Source: Colwellia sp. TT2012
GTDB lineage: Bacteria; Pseudomonadota; Gammaproteobacteria; Enterobacterales; Alteromonadaceae
DNA length: 64,000 nucleotides
Reading direction: 5' to 3'
NCBI RefSeq assembly: GCF_001440345.1
Contig: NZ_LJYX01000017.1
Span: forward strand, 1 to 64,000
Part shown: positions 1-10,068 of the stretch, in pieces
Layout of the letters: every line of letters starts with the position of its first letter
Position numbering within the stretch: the first letter of the stretch is position 1
The notes under the pieces: generated by a model
What the model was told of the DNA's origin: nothing
Database searches by the model: none
The model's input: only the letters and a program-made list of their open reading frames with translations
Translations under genes and position numbers: made by a program

Positions 1-207
1 CCAAGTACAACAATAACTTAAACGCACCGTAATGAAAATACCAAACCGTGAATTTGAGCCATTACACTCACTATTTAAAGCGAATAGTTACGCTAATACA
101 CCTTTCAGAAACGTGATGAAAGTGACTAACTTATTCGCGGTAAAGCACCAAACAGTGAATTGGTGAAACTGAATTATTTAGCACTTATAAGATATTTTTT
201 ATTAGCC
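1..207 (-). other. Partial integron gene cassette without a clear gene
   Basis: This is the far end of a cassette read on the minus strand; its own attC lies beyond the left edge. Only very short frames exist; the best starts ATG at about 56 on the minus strand and gives 14 codons. Blocks of its sequence (about 15-90) resemble the inner parts of the two other gene-less cassettes at 1072-1347 and 1448-1666. Assignment as a cassette rests on the attC at its right boundary. Confidence 0.6.
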
Positions 208-307
208 AACTAACGCCCCAATAAGAGGCTAAAAATTGTTTGCTAAAATGTGGAGCGCAGCGGAACTAGCAAACTGTTTTTAGTCCTGCTTAATTGGCTT
301 GTTAGGC
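208..307 (-). repeat. Integron attC site 1
   Basis: Recombination site of a gene cassette. Read on the minus strand it begins with the R'' core GCCTAAC (307-301) and ends with the R' core GTTAGTT (214-208). The interior is imperfectly palindromic, as expected for a site that folds as single-stranded DNA for the integrase. It is exactly 100 bp, like the other two sites here. Its R'' is the exact complement of the R' core that opens the same cassette (GTTAGGC at 978-972 on the minus strand), as expected of a cassette inserted as a circle. It lies just after the stop codon of the DsbA-like gene. Confidence 0.88.
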
Positions 308-321
308 ATACGTGCACAAAA

Positions 322-951
322 TTATGCTGCTTTATTTAATAAGTATGTTATGAGTTTTTTGTACTCATCCATACTCTTTATTTTATCTGTAACCGGCTTG
401 TATTTACCATTGATAATTAATGTTGGTACGCTAGAGAAGCCTTGCTTACGTAATGCCTCTGTTTTCTTTTGCATTTTCTGAGATTGAATGTTTACACTAA
501 AACTATTAAAGGTTTTATCAAACTTATCCCCGTCTACACCATTAATCAAAAAGAGGTTTTTAATATCTTTGTCGTTGTTAAATTTAGCTTTGCTGATATG
601 TATATATTTAAATATTGCGGGAATTATTTTTTCTTTTACTTTTAAAATATCAGCAGTTACTAAAGCTTTAGTTAATGCTTGTTCTATTTTTATATTTCTT
701 CCAGGCATACCGTCAACATGGTTTTTTTTAAACTCTGCACTTGCCGGTAGAGATAATTTTAATTCATTCATAAATGATTCTTGTTTAAAGCAGCCGGGGC
801 AATAAAATGAGAAAAACTCAGTTATTTCTTTCTTTTCAGTTAGGCTCCCTTCAATTTCTATATAGTAATCACCTTTGGTAAATTCAACAGCCTGACTTGT
901 ATAGTTGAAGGATATAAAAATAAAGATTGATAGTAATATTTTACGGTGCAT
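322..951 (-). CDS. DsbA-like thiol:disulfide oxidoreductase, cassette-borne
   Basis: A 209-residue secreted thioredoxin-fold protein. An N-terminal signal peptide (about residues 1-21) is followed by a CPGC redox motif at 51-54 and a cis-proline VPT motif near 175-177, with a helical insertion between, as in the DsbA family. It probably forms or shuffles disulfides in periplasmic proteins. Classical DsbA has CPHC; the CPGC dipeptide changes redox potential, so the direction of electron flow cannot be stated. It is the sole gene of an integron cassette (about 213-977), reads in the cassette direction and ends 15 bp before its attC. It is more AT-rich than the core genes, which fits lateral acquisition. 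The start has AGGA about 5 bases upstream. Confidence 0.82.
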   Translation of the reverse strand: MHRKILLSIFIFISFNYTSQAVEFTKGDYYIEIEGSLTEKKEITEFFSFYCPGCFKQESFMNELKLSLPASAEFKKNHVDGMPGRNIKIEQALTKALVTADILKVKEKIIPAIFKYIHISKAKFNNDKDIKNLFLINGVDGDKFDKTFNSFSVNIQSQKMQKKTEALRKQGFSSVPTLIINGKYKPVTDKIKSMDEYKKLITYLLNKAA

Positions 952-971
952 CTGCGATCCTTTTTTTGTAT

Positions 972-1071
972 GCCTAACGCCACATTAAGCGGCAATAAAA
1001 TAGTTGGTTAAAATGTTGAACGGAGTGAAAACAACCAACTGTTTTTTGTCCGTTTGAATGTCTTGTTAGTT
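972..1071 (-). repeat. Integron attC site 2
   Basis: A second 100-bp attC. On the minus strand R'' is AACTAAC (1071-1065) and R' is GTTAGGC (978-972). R'' is the complement of the R' core opening the same cassette (GTTAGTT at 1354-1348), and R' pairs with the R'' of the next cassette. It separates the DsbA-like cassette from a gene-less cassette. The inner arms around TAGTTGG and CCAACTG are complementary. Confidence 0.87.
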
Positions 1072-1347
1072 GTTGGGATTAAAAGCTCTACGCTAACAAC
1101 AAGTTACCATAGCATACTGCATAAATTAATAATAAAGAATACCCGTACTGCTACAAAATAAAGCCTGAATTTTGAGCCACGCAATTAGCCATTTTGAAGC
1201 GAACGCATTAGACCTTCAATTGAAAAATGAGGTTGAATTTCGTTGGTTAAAGAACAAAACAGAATGGCGAAAACCCAACTAAAACACAGACCAAACCAAT
1301 TTATAAAACACCGCTTTTGCAATAAAACTTACTTGATTAGCGGTACC
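1072..1347 (-). other. Integron cassette with no recognisable gene
   Basis: The cassette body between two attC sites is about 276 bp (about 377 bp with its attC). No open frame above about 20 codons was found on the minus strand; the best, ATG at about 1190, gives 13 codons. Parts near 1155-1205 resemble the partial cassette at the left edge (about 45-90), so it belongs to a small family of related gene-less cassettes. It could encode a small RNA, a tiny peptide or a promoter; nothing in the sequence decides this. Confidence 0.6.
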
Positions 1348-1447
1348 AACTAACGCCCAATTAACGGGCTAAGTAATAGTTGGCCATACTTGTGAACGTA
1401 GTGAGCGCGGCCAACTGTTGCGTGTCACGTTGAATTGCTTGTTATAT
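1348..1447 (-). repeat. Integron attC site 3
   Basis: The third 100-bp attC and the one nearest the integrase. On the minus strand R'' is ATATAAC (1447-1441) and R' is GTTAGTT (1354-1348). The R'' sequence is complementary to the junction core GTTATAT at 1673-1667, which defines the first cassette as about 1353-1672 and places attI immediately to its right. Confidence 0.87.
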
Positions 1448-1666
1448 GCAACGCTGGTTGAACCAAGCTTTGCACTAACTTAAAGGCACTGTAATACATA
1501 ATTAAGCTGTGAATTTTTACGCTACTCACAACTGATTGAATAAACTTAATAGCGTTGCCACCTTTGAAAAAGGTAAAAGAGGCAATGCTTATTAGTGATT
1601 AAACTGAACCTGATTTAGCGTAAAACTAAAAAGATTGTCTTGCTCTAATACTCAGGTTTTAACCGC
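1448..1666 (-). other. First integron cassette, no recognisable gene
   Basis: The cassette next to the attI junction, about 320 bp with its attC. A frame opening at GTG near 1530 on the minus strand runs towards attC3 without an early stop, but it has no recognisable domain and I do not call it. Sequence near 1480-1535 resembles the partial cassette at 15-70. Confidence 0.55.
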
Positions 1667-1860
1667 ATATAACAGCTTAATAGAGAGAATAATTCCGTGT
1701 TTAAACACGGAATTATTCCGTCTATCATGATATTTAATTCATACTAAAATACTCTCTTTCATATTTAATATCAAAGACTTTAATAAAATTTTAACTTTTT
1801 CATTATTGCGTGCATTACGGAAATATTCCGTCTATCAAAGACACATTTATAATTCCAGCT
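1667..1860 (-). other. attI-like region of the integron
   Basis: The core GTTATAT (1673-1667, minus strand) is the boundary of the first cassette and so the attI x attC junction. Beyond it lies a perfect 30-bp palindrome (1688-1717, half-site AATAATTCCGTGT). A 21-bp direct repeat (1707-1727 and 1817-1837, one mismatch, beginning ACGGAA) spans the rest. Known attI sites carry integrase-binding repeats near the crossover point; assigning these to that role is inference. Confidence 0.6.
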
Positions 1861-1863
1861 ATA

Positions 1864-1879
1864 CTGTATACAAACACAG
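1864..1879 (+). promoter_or_regulatory. LexA-type SOS box before intI
   Basis: CTGT, eight bases, then ACAG, with TACTGTATA matching the left half of the LexA consensus. It ends 22 bp before the ATG of the integrase fragment. LexA control of integron integrases is established for class 1 and Vibrio integrons, so the position and sequence both fit. Confidence 0.75.
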
Positions 1880-1901
1880 CTATTAAATATTTATTTTTAC
1901 T

Positions 1902-2108
1902 ATGTCTGAATCTTTACTTTTAAATAGCATCGGTGAATTTATGATCACACGTAGATTTGCTAAAAGAACTATTCAAACTTACATTTATTGGATCAAGCGA
2001 TATATTATTTTCAACAACAAGCAACATCCATCAAAACTGGATAATAAAGAAGTTGAACAATATTTAACTTACTTTGACAAGACAAATCGGGCTTGTAGTT
2101 CGCCATAA
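1902..2108 (+). pseudogene. intI: Truncated integron integrase IntI (N-terminus only)
   Basis: Residues 1-58 read as the N-terminal core-binding (SAM-like) domain of an integron tyrosine recombinase: a short leader, then EFM-TRRFAKRTIQTYIYWIK, then NKQHPSKL and KEVEQYLTY, closely like Vibrio IntIA. After LTYF (DNA about 2075) the frame continues for ten unrelated codons and stops. The catalytic domain with its R-H-R-Y residues is absent, so the protein would be inactive. It reads away from the cassettes, the usual arrangement for intI. The break probably came from a deletion or recombination, because an attC-like arm lies about 155 bp further on. Confidence 0.85.
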
Positions 2109-2654
2109 GATTTTACAATGGATGAATAGTATCTATTAGATCACAGACAAGATCGCGGGACAAGGTTAATACAGAAACAAACAAACCAGAAAGAGTAAAA
2201 GGAATATGGAATTGTTCCTTTTTGGAGAAATTCTACAGCCTCAACGCCCCAATAAGCGGCCAAAAAACGATCTCAGTGGCGCTTAGAAATAACGTTTGGT
2301 TTATATTCACATCATCATCAAATTCACTGTGATAATTTTTATGTTTAGTACTTTTAAAGCCTGAGTAACTTAACACTATATGCTATTTATTAAACAAGTG
2401 TTCAAGTAAAATCATGGCTTTTTGATGGGGATTTCGGCGTAAAAGTGACTATCTAGGTATAAATTTATCGAAGGTGGACTTTGATTAGCTTGAATATTTG
2501 CATTGCTTTGACAAGCAAGTAACCGCGGTAAACAGACAAATACTATAAACTAGCTGCCCGTTAGGTAGCTATTCATATTGGATTACAATTTACGTAGCTT
2601 TTTCTCAGAGTATTTATGCTTTTATTGACGTATTAGCTAACGCTATTAACGGCG
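2109..2654. other. Non-coding stretch with an attC-like half-site
   Basis: No gene is supported here. At 2232-2256 a block beginning AACGCCCCAATAAG matches the arm of attC1 (212-235) almost exactly, so half of an attC survives to the right of the integrase fragment. A short inverted repeat (GCTAACGC, 2636-2643, with GCGTTAGC, 2652-2659) overlaps the stop codon of the next gene and may help termination, although no T-run follows. Confidence 0.5.
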
Positions 2655-4100
2655 TTAGCGTTCACCGTTTCCTAATAAATAGACTAAGCGTAGGCTGGTA
2701 TTGTGATCTGAGGTATTGGCATTGGTACTGTGATAAAAGCGCCAATCTAATTGGAGAGCGAAGTTATTATTAAGTTTGTAATGTAGACCAGCACCCGCAT
2801 TGACTTGAAATCTTTTGGTGTCGATATCTCTTCGCCACAAGGTTTCACCAAAACCTGCGGTTAGGTATGGCCTGAAATCACTGTCAGTATTGAAGTAAAA
2901 CTGGCTATCTACACTGTAATTTTCATAGTTATCGGTTGCTGCGCTCAAGTTATTAGTCAACTTAGCTTTTGAATAAGTAACTCTACTGGAAAATTGACGG
3001 GTGAAATATAAACCTAAACTGTATTCCGAGGTAGTTCCGCCTGCAATGTCCCATAAATCATCAAGTACTACATTACCTACACCATAACTCACGCCTATGA
3101 TACCGGTATCAATAGGATCATTTTTATAGGATGACCTTTTCACTGTGCTTGGTGTGTAACTGCCACCATCACCAAATTGTAAGGATATATTAAAATTTAT
3201 TTGCCTGTCCGTTTGGCCCGTATCGCCGTATGAAATTTTGTTAAAACGAACAAAGCCTGTACCCGCTCTAATAATTTCTTTACCAAAGAGATTATTGATG
3301 CCGACACTCATACTATCTACTGGGTCTAAAAAGAATAATGCTGTATTACCTAACATAGTCGAGCCCAAAACTGTGCCGCCCTCTTCTCTAATGTCCATTT
3401 CAGCATTAAAAGCCCACTCACCGTATGCCCAACCGAGTACTGGGGTAATAACTAAATCTTGAATGGATGGTACTTCAGCAAAGGCTTCAATGCCGTATTC
3501 CCAGTAGAAGGTCGACATAATAGCAGAGTACATAAAGGCATCCCATTGACGGTAACCTGATTTACGCGCTACTTGATAGTAAACACCACCAAAATAAGGG
3601 TGGCCAACCAGGTTTAACATACCCGTGTCTCTATCCCATACGGGGCCACCTTTGACATTATCAGACCATTTACTAAAAATACCCTCTTCTTTATCCCAGT
3701 TAGAAATGTCTTCTGGTAATAAAGCAATTAAACCAATAACACCAAAACCGTAGGCAAAAATTGAATTGGTTTGTGACCAAAGCCTGTCACTATCTTCACC
3801 GTTGGCGTCTGAAAAAATAGACAATTGAAAAGGATAATCATAAAAGTCAGCGGGTGAGGTAGAGTTTTCCCACAGCGTATTGGTCGCTATTTCTCGATAA
3901 ATTTCATCAAGATTTTCAACGGTGATATCAGCAGTTAAGGTAACTTCAGGCTTAGCCTCTTGATTCTGCTTGTCTTGATTAAGATCTTGAGCCAAAGATT
4001 GACTGGGTAATATTGCAGAGATTGCGAGTGATACGGCTAAAACAATATGTTTAATATTGTTTGTCTTACTTGAATGTTTATTCAGGTCCAAAATGGTCAA
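2655..4100 (-). CDS. DUF3943 outer-membrane protein
   Basis: A 481-residue protein that I place in the DUF3943 family of Gram-negative bacteria, whose function is unknown. Residues 1-38 form a signal peptide ending at an SLAQ site. The middle (about 90-260) holds the conserved part with a GHPYFGGVYY-type motif. The C-terminal third alternates aromatic and polar residues and ends with RLVYLLG, as expected of an outer-membrane beta-barrel. It stands alone, with no partner in an operon. The start is preceded only by a weak ribosome site. Confidence 0.7.
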   Translation of the reverse strand: MTILDLNKHSSKTNNIKHIVLAVSLAISAILPSQSLAQDLNQDKQNQEAKPEVTLTADITVENLDEIYREIATNTLWENSTSPADFYDYPFQLSIFSDANGEDSDRLWSQTNSIFAYGFGVIGLIALLPEDISNWDKEEGIFSKWSDNVKGGPVWDRDTGMLNLVGHPYFGGVYYQVARKSGYRQWDAFMYSAIMSTFYWEYGIEAFAEVPSIQDLVITPVLGWAYGEWAFNAEMDIREEGGTVLGSTMLGNTALFFLDPVDSMSVGINNLFGKEIIRAGTGFVRFNKISYGDTGQTDRQINFNISLQFGDGGSYTPSTVKRSSYKNDPIDTGIIGVSYGVGNVVLDDLWDIAGGTTSEYSLGLYFTRQFSSRVTYSKAKLTNNLSAATDNYENYSVDSQFYFNTDSDFRPYLTAGFGETLWRRDIDTKRFQVNAGAGLHYKLNNNFALQLDWRFYHSTNANTSDHNTSLRLVYLLGNGER

Positions 4101-4768
4101 ACGCAGATCCTTAATTACTTACAATGCATAATCACTTCATTACCAGCAATTATTTTCTTTATTTATTTATTTATTTATGAAAAAAGCCACTAACTTTTCA
4201 GCTAACGGCTTATTCATTTTTGCGGTGCGATAAATATTTGCACGCTAACAGGACTATAAGCCCCTAGGTCAGCTCAAATGGCACACCAACAACTGAAAAA
4301 TCAATAACTGAAAAGTATATTCCGAATGGGTCATGACAATTTATGTCATGACCCATGGACAACAAGCGTGTAGCCGGAAAGATCCGCATTATATTCTGTT
4401 AGCTTGAGCAGAGCAACAACGTACTAACAATTGATGACCAGTTTGCTCTTAAGCACCAATAAATCCTACATTTCTCACCCTATTATATGCCCAAGCCACC
4501 TCACAATGCGAGTTTCAGGATGCGAGAGCGAATCATGATCAAGGCGTATCTTTTTATTTAAAGGTTACCCCTTAAAAATAGATAACACGATGAGCATGTA
4601 TTACTCTCGAATCCCCAAAGGGCTGATTTTTATCTTTAATTATACATTTTATTGTTAAACTTTTTAAGCGAGGATATACTCCCTGCCTTGTGTGAGCATA
4701 GCAAACGCAGTTCTCACTGTTTTATTTGCTAGCGCAACAGGCAGCTCATTTTCAGCATTACGCTTAGG
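4101..4768. other. Intergenic region with a hairpin and a REP-like fragment
   Basis: No gene is supported. A perfect inverted repeat (13-bp arms 4327-4339 and 4345-4357, half-site ATGGGTCATGACA, 5-base loop) has no T-run, so it looks more like a protein-binding site or stable hairpin than a terminator. From about 4490, CCAAGCCACCTCACAATGC opens a block similar to the reverse complement of 63439-63462, suggesting a dispersed repeat family. Confidence 0.5.
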
Positions 4769-6835
<2,067 letters not shown>

Positions 6836-6870
6836 TTATCAAGTAACCCATTCAAGGTAGATACTTAATT

Positions 6871-6883
6871 TAGACACTGTCTA
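6871..6883. promoter_or_regulatory. Palindromic operator 1 between fadH and tetR
   Basis: TAGACACTGTCTA is a 13-bp perfect palindrome around a central C. It shares the core GACA-N-TGTC with operator 2, 43 bp away, in the divergent fadH/TetR promoter region. It is probably the binding site of the adjacent TetR protein. Confidence 0.7.
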
Positions 6884-6913
6884 GTTTGATTAAAAACAAA
6901 ATACAGGTAAAAT

Positions 6914-6926
6914 TTGACAGTGTCAA
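6914..6926. promoter_or_regulatory. Palindromic operator 2 between fadH and tetR
   Basis: TTGACAGTGTCAA is a 13-bp perfect palindrome around a central G, with the same GACA-N-TGTC core as operator 1. It lies 38 bp before the TetR start codon, suitable for autorepression. Confidence 0.7.
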
Positions 6927-6964
6927 GATTGATTATTTAACAATAGCTTGCTAAATTAGCCATT

Positions 6965-7576
6965 ATGAAAAATACTCCCGAAAAATCAAAGTATCACCAC
7001 GGTGATCTAAGAACGACTTTACTTCACGTTGCTGGAGAAATGCTCAAAGAAAGCGGCATTGAAGAAGTTTCATTGCGTAAATTGGCGGCCCGCGTCGGGG
7101 TATCCAGAACGGCTCCCTATCACCACTTTAAAGATAAAAACGCCCTGCTTTGTGGTATTGCAGAAGCTGGTTTTAAGCAATTACATGCCATGAATAAACG
7201 CAGCTTTAATGCTGAAGGTCGTTCAACTAAAGAAAAGTTCTCACTGTTTATCCATGAATATGTAAATTTTGCCAAGAGCAATCCAGATCTTTATGAATTG
7301 ATGTTTGGTCGTACCATTTGGAAACAAGAAAATAGCACACAAGAACTGCGTGCTGCCGCCTACCCCTGCTTTCAGTATCAGGTAACCATGACTCGAGAAT
7401 GGCAAAAACTTAAACTGCTCAATCACAGCGGTGAAGAGAATGCTTTACGTGCATCGCAAGTGCTGTGGGGCACGGTTCATGGCATTGCTAAATTACTTAT
7501 CGATGGTATTTATACCGACGTTGCCCATGTTGAAGAGATATGTGATTACGCCGTTGATATGTTTCTGGTTCATTAG
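6965..7576 (+). CDS. TetR/AcrR family transcriptional regulator (WHG domain)
   Basis: A 203-residue regulator. Residues 10-65 are a TetR helix-turn-helix: YHHGDLRTTLL, then EVSLRKLAARVGVSRTAPYHHFKDKNALL. The C-terminal half carries the tryptophan-histidine-glycine motif (LWGTVHGIAKL) of the TetR WHG ligand-binding domain. It is divergent from fadH and probably controls fadH and itself through the two palindromes between them. The ligand is unknown; an acyl-CoA or related compound would fit the neighbour. Confidence 0.87.
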   Translation: MKNTPEKSKYHHGDLRTTLLHVAGEMLKESGIEEVSLRKLAARVGVSRTAPYHHFKDKNALLCGIAEAGFKQLHAMNKRSFNAEGRSTKEKFSLFIHEYVNFAKSNPDLYELMFGRTIWKQENSTQELRAAAYPCFQYQVTMTREWQKLKLLNHSGEENALRASQVLWGTVHGIAKLLIDGIYTDVAHVEEICDYAVDMFLVH

Positions 7577-7895
7577 TTAACAGCTAGATAACTCACACTT
7601 AGGCTTAACTAATGAATAGGTAGCTAGGCTTACCCGTAGCAATAAAATATACCTCGTTGCGATGTCGGTCATCCGAAAACTATTTAAGCTGAACTCTGCA
7701 TAATGTGTGATGGATATTTAGGTAAAATCAACAAGTTATACTCCGAGGCAATATTAAAAAGCAACTGAACTTAGTGTAGCCAAGCCATGGTTCAATTTAT
7801 TCAATTATTCAGGTAAAACGTTTATCAATCTAGGGCTATTTACCGACGTTTTAACGCAGAGCCGCGAATAAAGGGGCTGGTTGAATAAGTGCCGG
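7577..7895. other. Intergenic region, nothing recognised
   Basis: Between the TetR gene and the end of the hemoglobin pseudogene. No open frame, repeat or terminator with a T-run was seen. Confidence 0.4.
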
Positions 7896-8314
7896 TTATT
7901 TAGGTTTATCAAAATTTAAAATAGCATCGCTGTTAAAACGAGGCATACATTCAGTTGCTAATTTTCTCACCAAAACACGACGAAATGATTCATCAAGAGT
8001 AAGCCATTTTTTAATCAATTCTGGGTGGGTATTTGTCTCACTAAAGGAGTCTATAAGTAGTTGTCTTCTAATATCAAATAACTCGTCTGGAATAAAAATA
8101 TGGCGATGGGTGGGGCTTTGCCAATATAGTTATTTTCCCCACCAAGCACTTTTTGCATAAAATCAACTTGCTGATCTTCAATATGCTGCTGTGAAATATG
8201 AAGAAAGTACTGTTTTAACCAGGGGTGCTGGTAGACTTTATCATAAAAGACTTTGTTAATAGCCACCAGACTAGACCGGCCCCCTATGCGGTTAAAGTTT
8301 TCCAATCTTGTCAT
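7896..8314 (-). pseudogene. Truncated hemoglobin, split by a one-base frameshift
   Basis: The first frame (8314 down to about 8105) reads NKVFYDKVYQHPWLKQYF, then LGGENNYIGKAP, typical of truncated (2-on-2) bacterial globins. The reading then shifts by one base in a run of C at about 8110-8117. It continues as THRHIFIPDELF and IDSFSETNTHPELIKKW, and ends at a TAA at 7896-7898. Restoring one base gives a normal globin of about 139 residues with the proximal-histidine region HRH. Either the gene is broken or the assembly has a homopolymer error. If intact it would be a small haem protein for O2 or NO chemistry. It stands alone on the minus strand. Confidence 0.75.
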
Positions 8315-8814
8315 TATTTATATGCTACTCAAATACTAGCGATAAGAATTATTAGCTAGCTAAACTATAGGAGGAAAATAGCTAAAAGGTGTTTAAAGGC
8401 AGATGTTTTTTCCATAACTTTCCATAAGTTAAACAGTGCAATGAGTTACAATCCCTCATGTAGAGTGTCCAAGTAAACCAAGCCAATCTGTGGGATTCAG
8501 TTTATTTCTAAATTTTGTCCAGAGTGATTAAACACGGTAAAAGGGCCACTTATTAAATAATGATAGATATACCCGTTACCATTTGCGCTTCACCACCATA
8601 CCTGTCGTTCACTTGCATAAACATTGAGTTAAAAAACGACCAAAACACCTTCAGGTTTACTTGATCAAAACACTCTATTATGGAGTGCTTTATGGGATGG
8701 TGGTAAAAGCAATTTTTCTATTCAGTAACTTATATAAAACGGTCTATAATCATTTATAAGGATTTATTTCAATTGCTCACAGAGGGATTTTATGAATGGA
8801 AGGTGCGCGTAGCC
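8315..8814. other. Intergenic region with short inverted repeats
   Basis: No gene is supported. Copies of ACCACCAT (8592-8599) and its complement ATGGTGGT (8697-8704) bracket about 110 bp that contains a small hairpin (CACTC...GAGTG, about 8671-8688). The block may be a decayed small repeat element. TATACCCGTTACCAT just left of it (about 8570-8584) resembles the terminal sequence of the 350-bp repeat elements at 17131 and 47248. Confidence 0.4.
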
Positions 8815-10068
8815 ATGAAAGATAATGATCAGCAATTAGAAAAATCTATCTATCGTTTATTTGAAGTTACCCCCGTCCCAACTGCCTTGTTTTTTCCTGA
8901 CGGCAAGCTTGAATACGTTAACCCTGCATTAAAAAGAATGCTTGGTTATGAAGGTGATGAAATATATTCTCAAGATGTGATAATTACCCACCTTGATGAC
9001 ATTCACATTAATGAAGCTATAAGAAAAAAATTAACTCATAATCCCTTTGACCCCATTCAAATAGAAAAAAGATATAAGCACAAGCTAGGGCATACTATTT
9101 TTGTTCAATTACACATTGTTGCACAACCAGATGATGAAAAATTGATAAAAAGATATATTTCTCAGTTAATAGATTTAACAACCCTCAAAAAATCAGATGC
9201 AGCAGAGATACTGCTCAATCATTTAGTAAACAAATCTAATGACGCAATTTATGTTGTTGAGCCAGAGTATGGTCACATTTTAAATTGTAATCAATTAGCA
9301 CATCAAAGGTTAGGGTATACTAAAGGTGAATTACTAAAGTTATCAGTTTCAGATATCAATCATAAATTCAGTGTCAAAGGTAAGTGGAAAGAACTTTTTA
9401 AACAGATAAAGCTTAATAAAAACATTGTAGTTGAATCCACACATACAAGAAAAGATGGAACCAAACTAGCAATTGAAGCGAGCATTAGTTTCATTGAATA
9501 TAACGAGACAAGTTATCTATTGGCCATAGTAAGGGATATTTCGAGACGAAAACAAAAGATGTTAGAAGCGTTGACGTTAGCTAACTTGGATCCTTTGACT
9601 AAACTGCCCAACAGAAGCTCACTTGAGGATAAATTAGAAGAATTATTTAAAAAAGCAAAGTTAAGAAATACTTTAATTGCTTTTATCTTTATTGATCTTG
9701 ATAATTTTAAGCTTATTAATGATTCATATGGTCATTCTGTTGGAGACGAAGTTTTAGTCGGTACTGCTAATAGATTAAAACACTGTATCAGAAAGTCCGA
9801 TATTGTCACTCGAATGGGAGGTGATGAATTTCTAGTGGTGATGAGTGGTGTTGAAAATAGCTCGTCTTTAAAAGTAATGGCAAATAAACTAAAAGATGAA
9901 TTCAATTCACCTTTTAAAATACAAAAACAATTAATACATGTTCAGGCCAGTATTGGTGTTTCTGTGTATTTAAATAACAACGAAGATACCTATACATTAA
10001 TACAATTAGCCGATGAAGCTATGTATGAAGCAAAAAAACAAGCAGGTAGTTCAATTTATTTTATATGA
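8815..10068 (+). CDS. PAS-PAS-GGDEF diguanylate cyclase
   Basis: A soluble sensor enzyme of about 417 residues that makes cyclic di-GMP from two GTP. Two PAS domains (about residues 10-125 and 135-255) precede a GGDEF domain (about 265-415). The active-site motif GGDEF is intact (RMGGDEFLVV), and RKSD five residues upstream matches the RxxD inhibitory site for product feedback. No transmembrane segment is visible, so the signal is sensed in the cytoplasm. I chose ATG at 8815, preceded by AGG, over a TTG at 8773 that would add 14 residues. It has no operon partner. Confidence 0.88.
   Translation: MKDNDQQLEKSIYRLFEVTPVPTALFFPDGKLEYVNPALKRMLGYEGDEIYSQDVIITHLDDIHINEAIRKKLTHNPFDPIQIEKRYKHKLGHTIFVQLHIVAQPDDEKLIKRYISQLIDLTTLKKSDAAEILLNHLVNKSNDAIYVVEPEYGHILNCNQLAHQRLGYTKGELLKLSVSDINHKFSVKGKWKELFKQIKLNKNIVVESTHTRKDGTKLAIEASISFIEYNETSYLLAIVRDISRRKQKMLEALTLANLDPLTKLPNRSSLEDKLEELFKKAKLRNTLIAFIFIDLDNFKLINDSYGHSVGDEVLVGTANRLKHCIRKSDIVTRMGGDEFLVVMSGVENSSSLKVMANKLKDEFNSPFKIQKQLIHVQASIGVSVYLNNNEDTYTLIQLADEAMYEAKKQAGSSIYFI

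Noticed and set aside
208..1447. Regularly spaced 100-bp repeats as a CRISPR-like array
   Set aside because: The repeats are too long and imperfect, the spacers vary from 220 to 660 bp, and the core sequences fit attC sites exactly.
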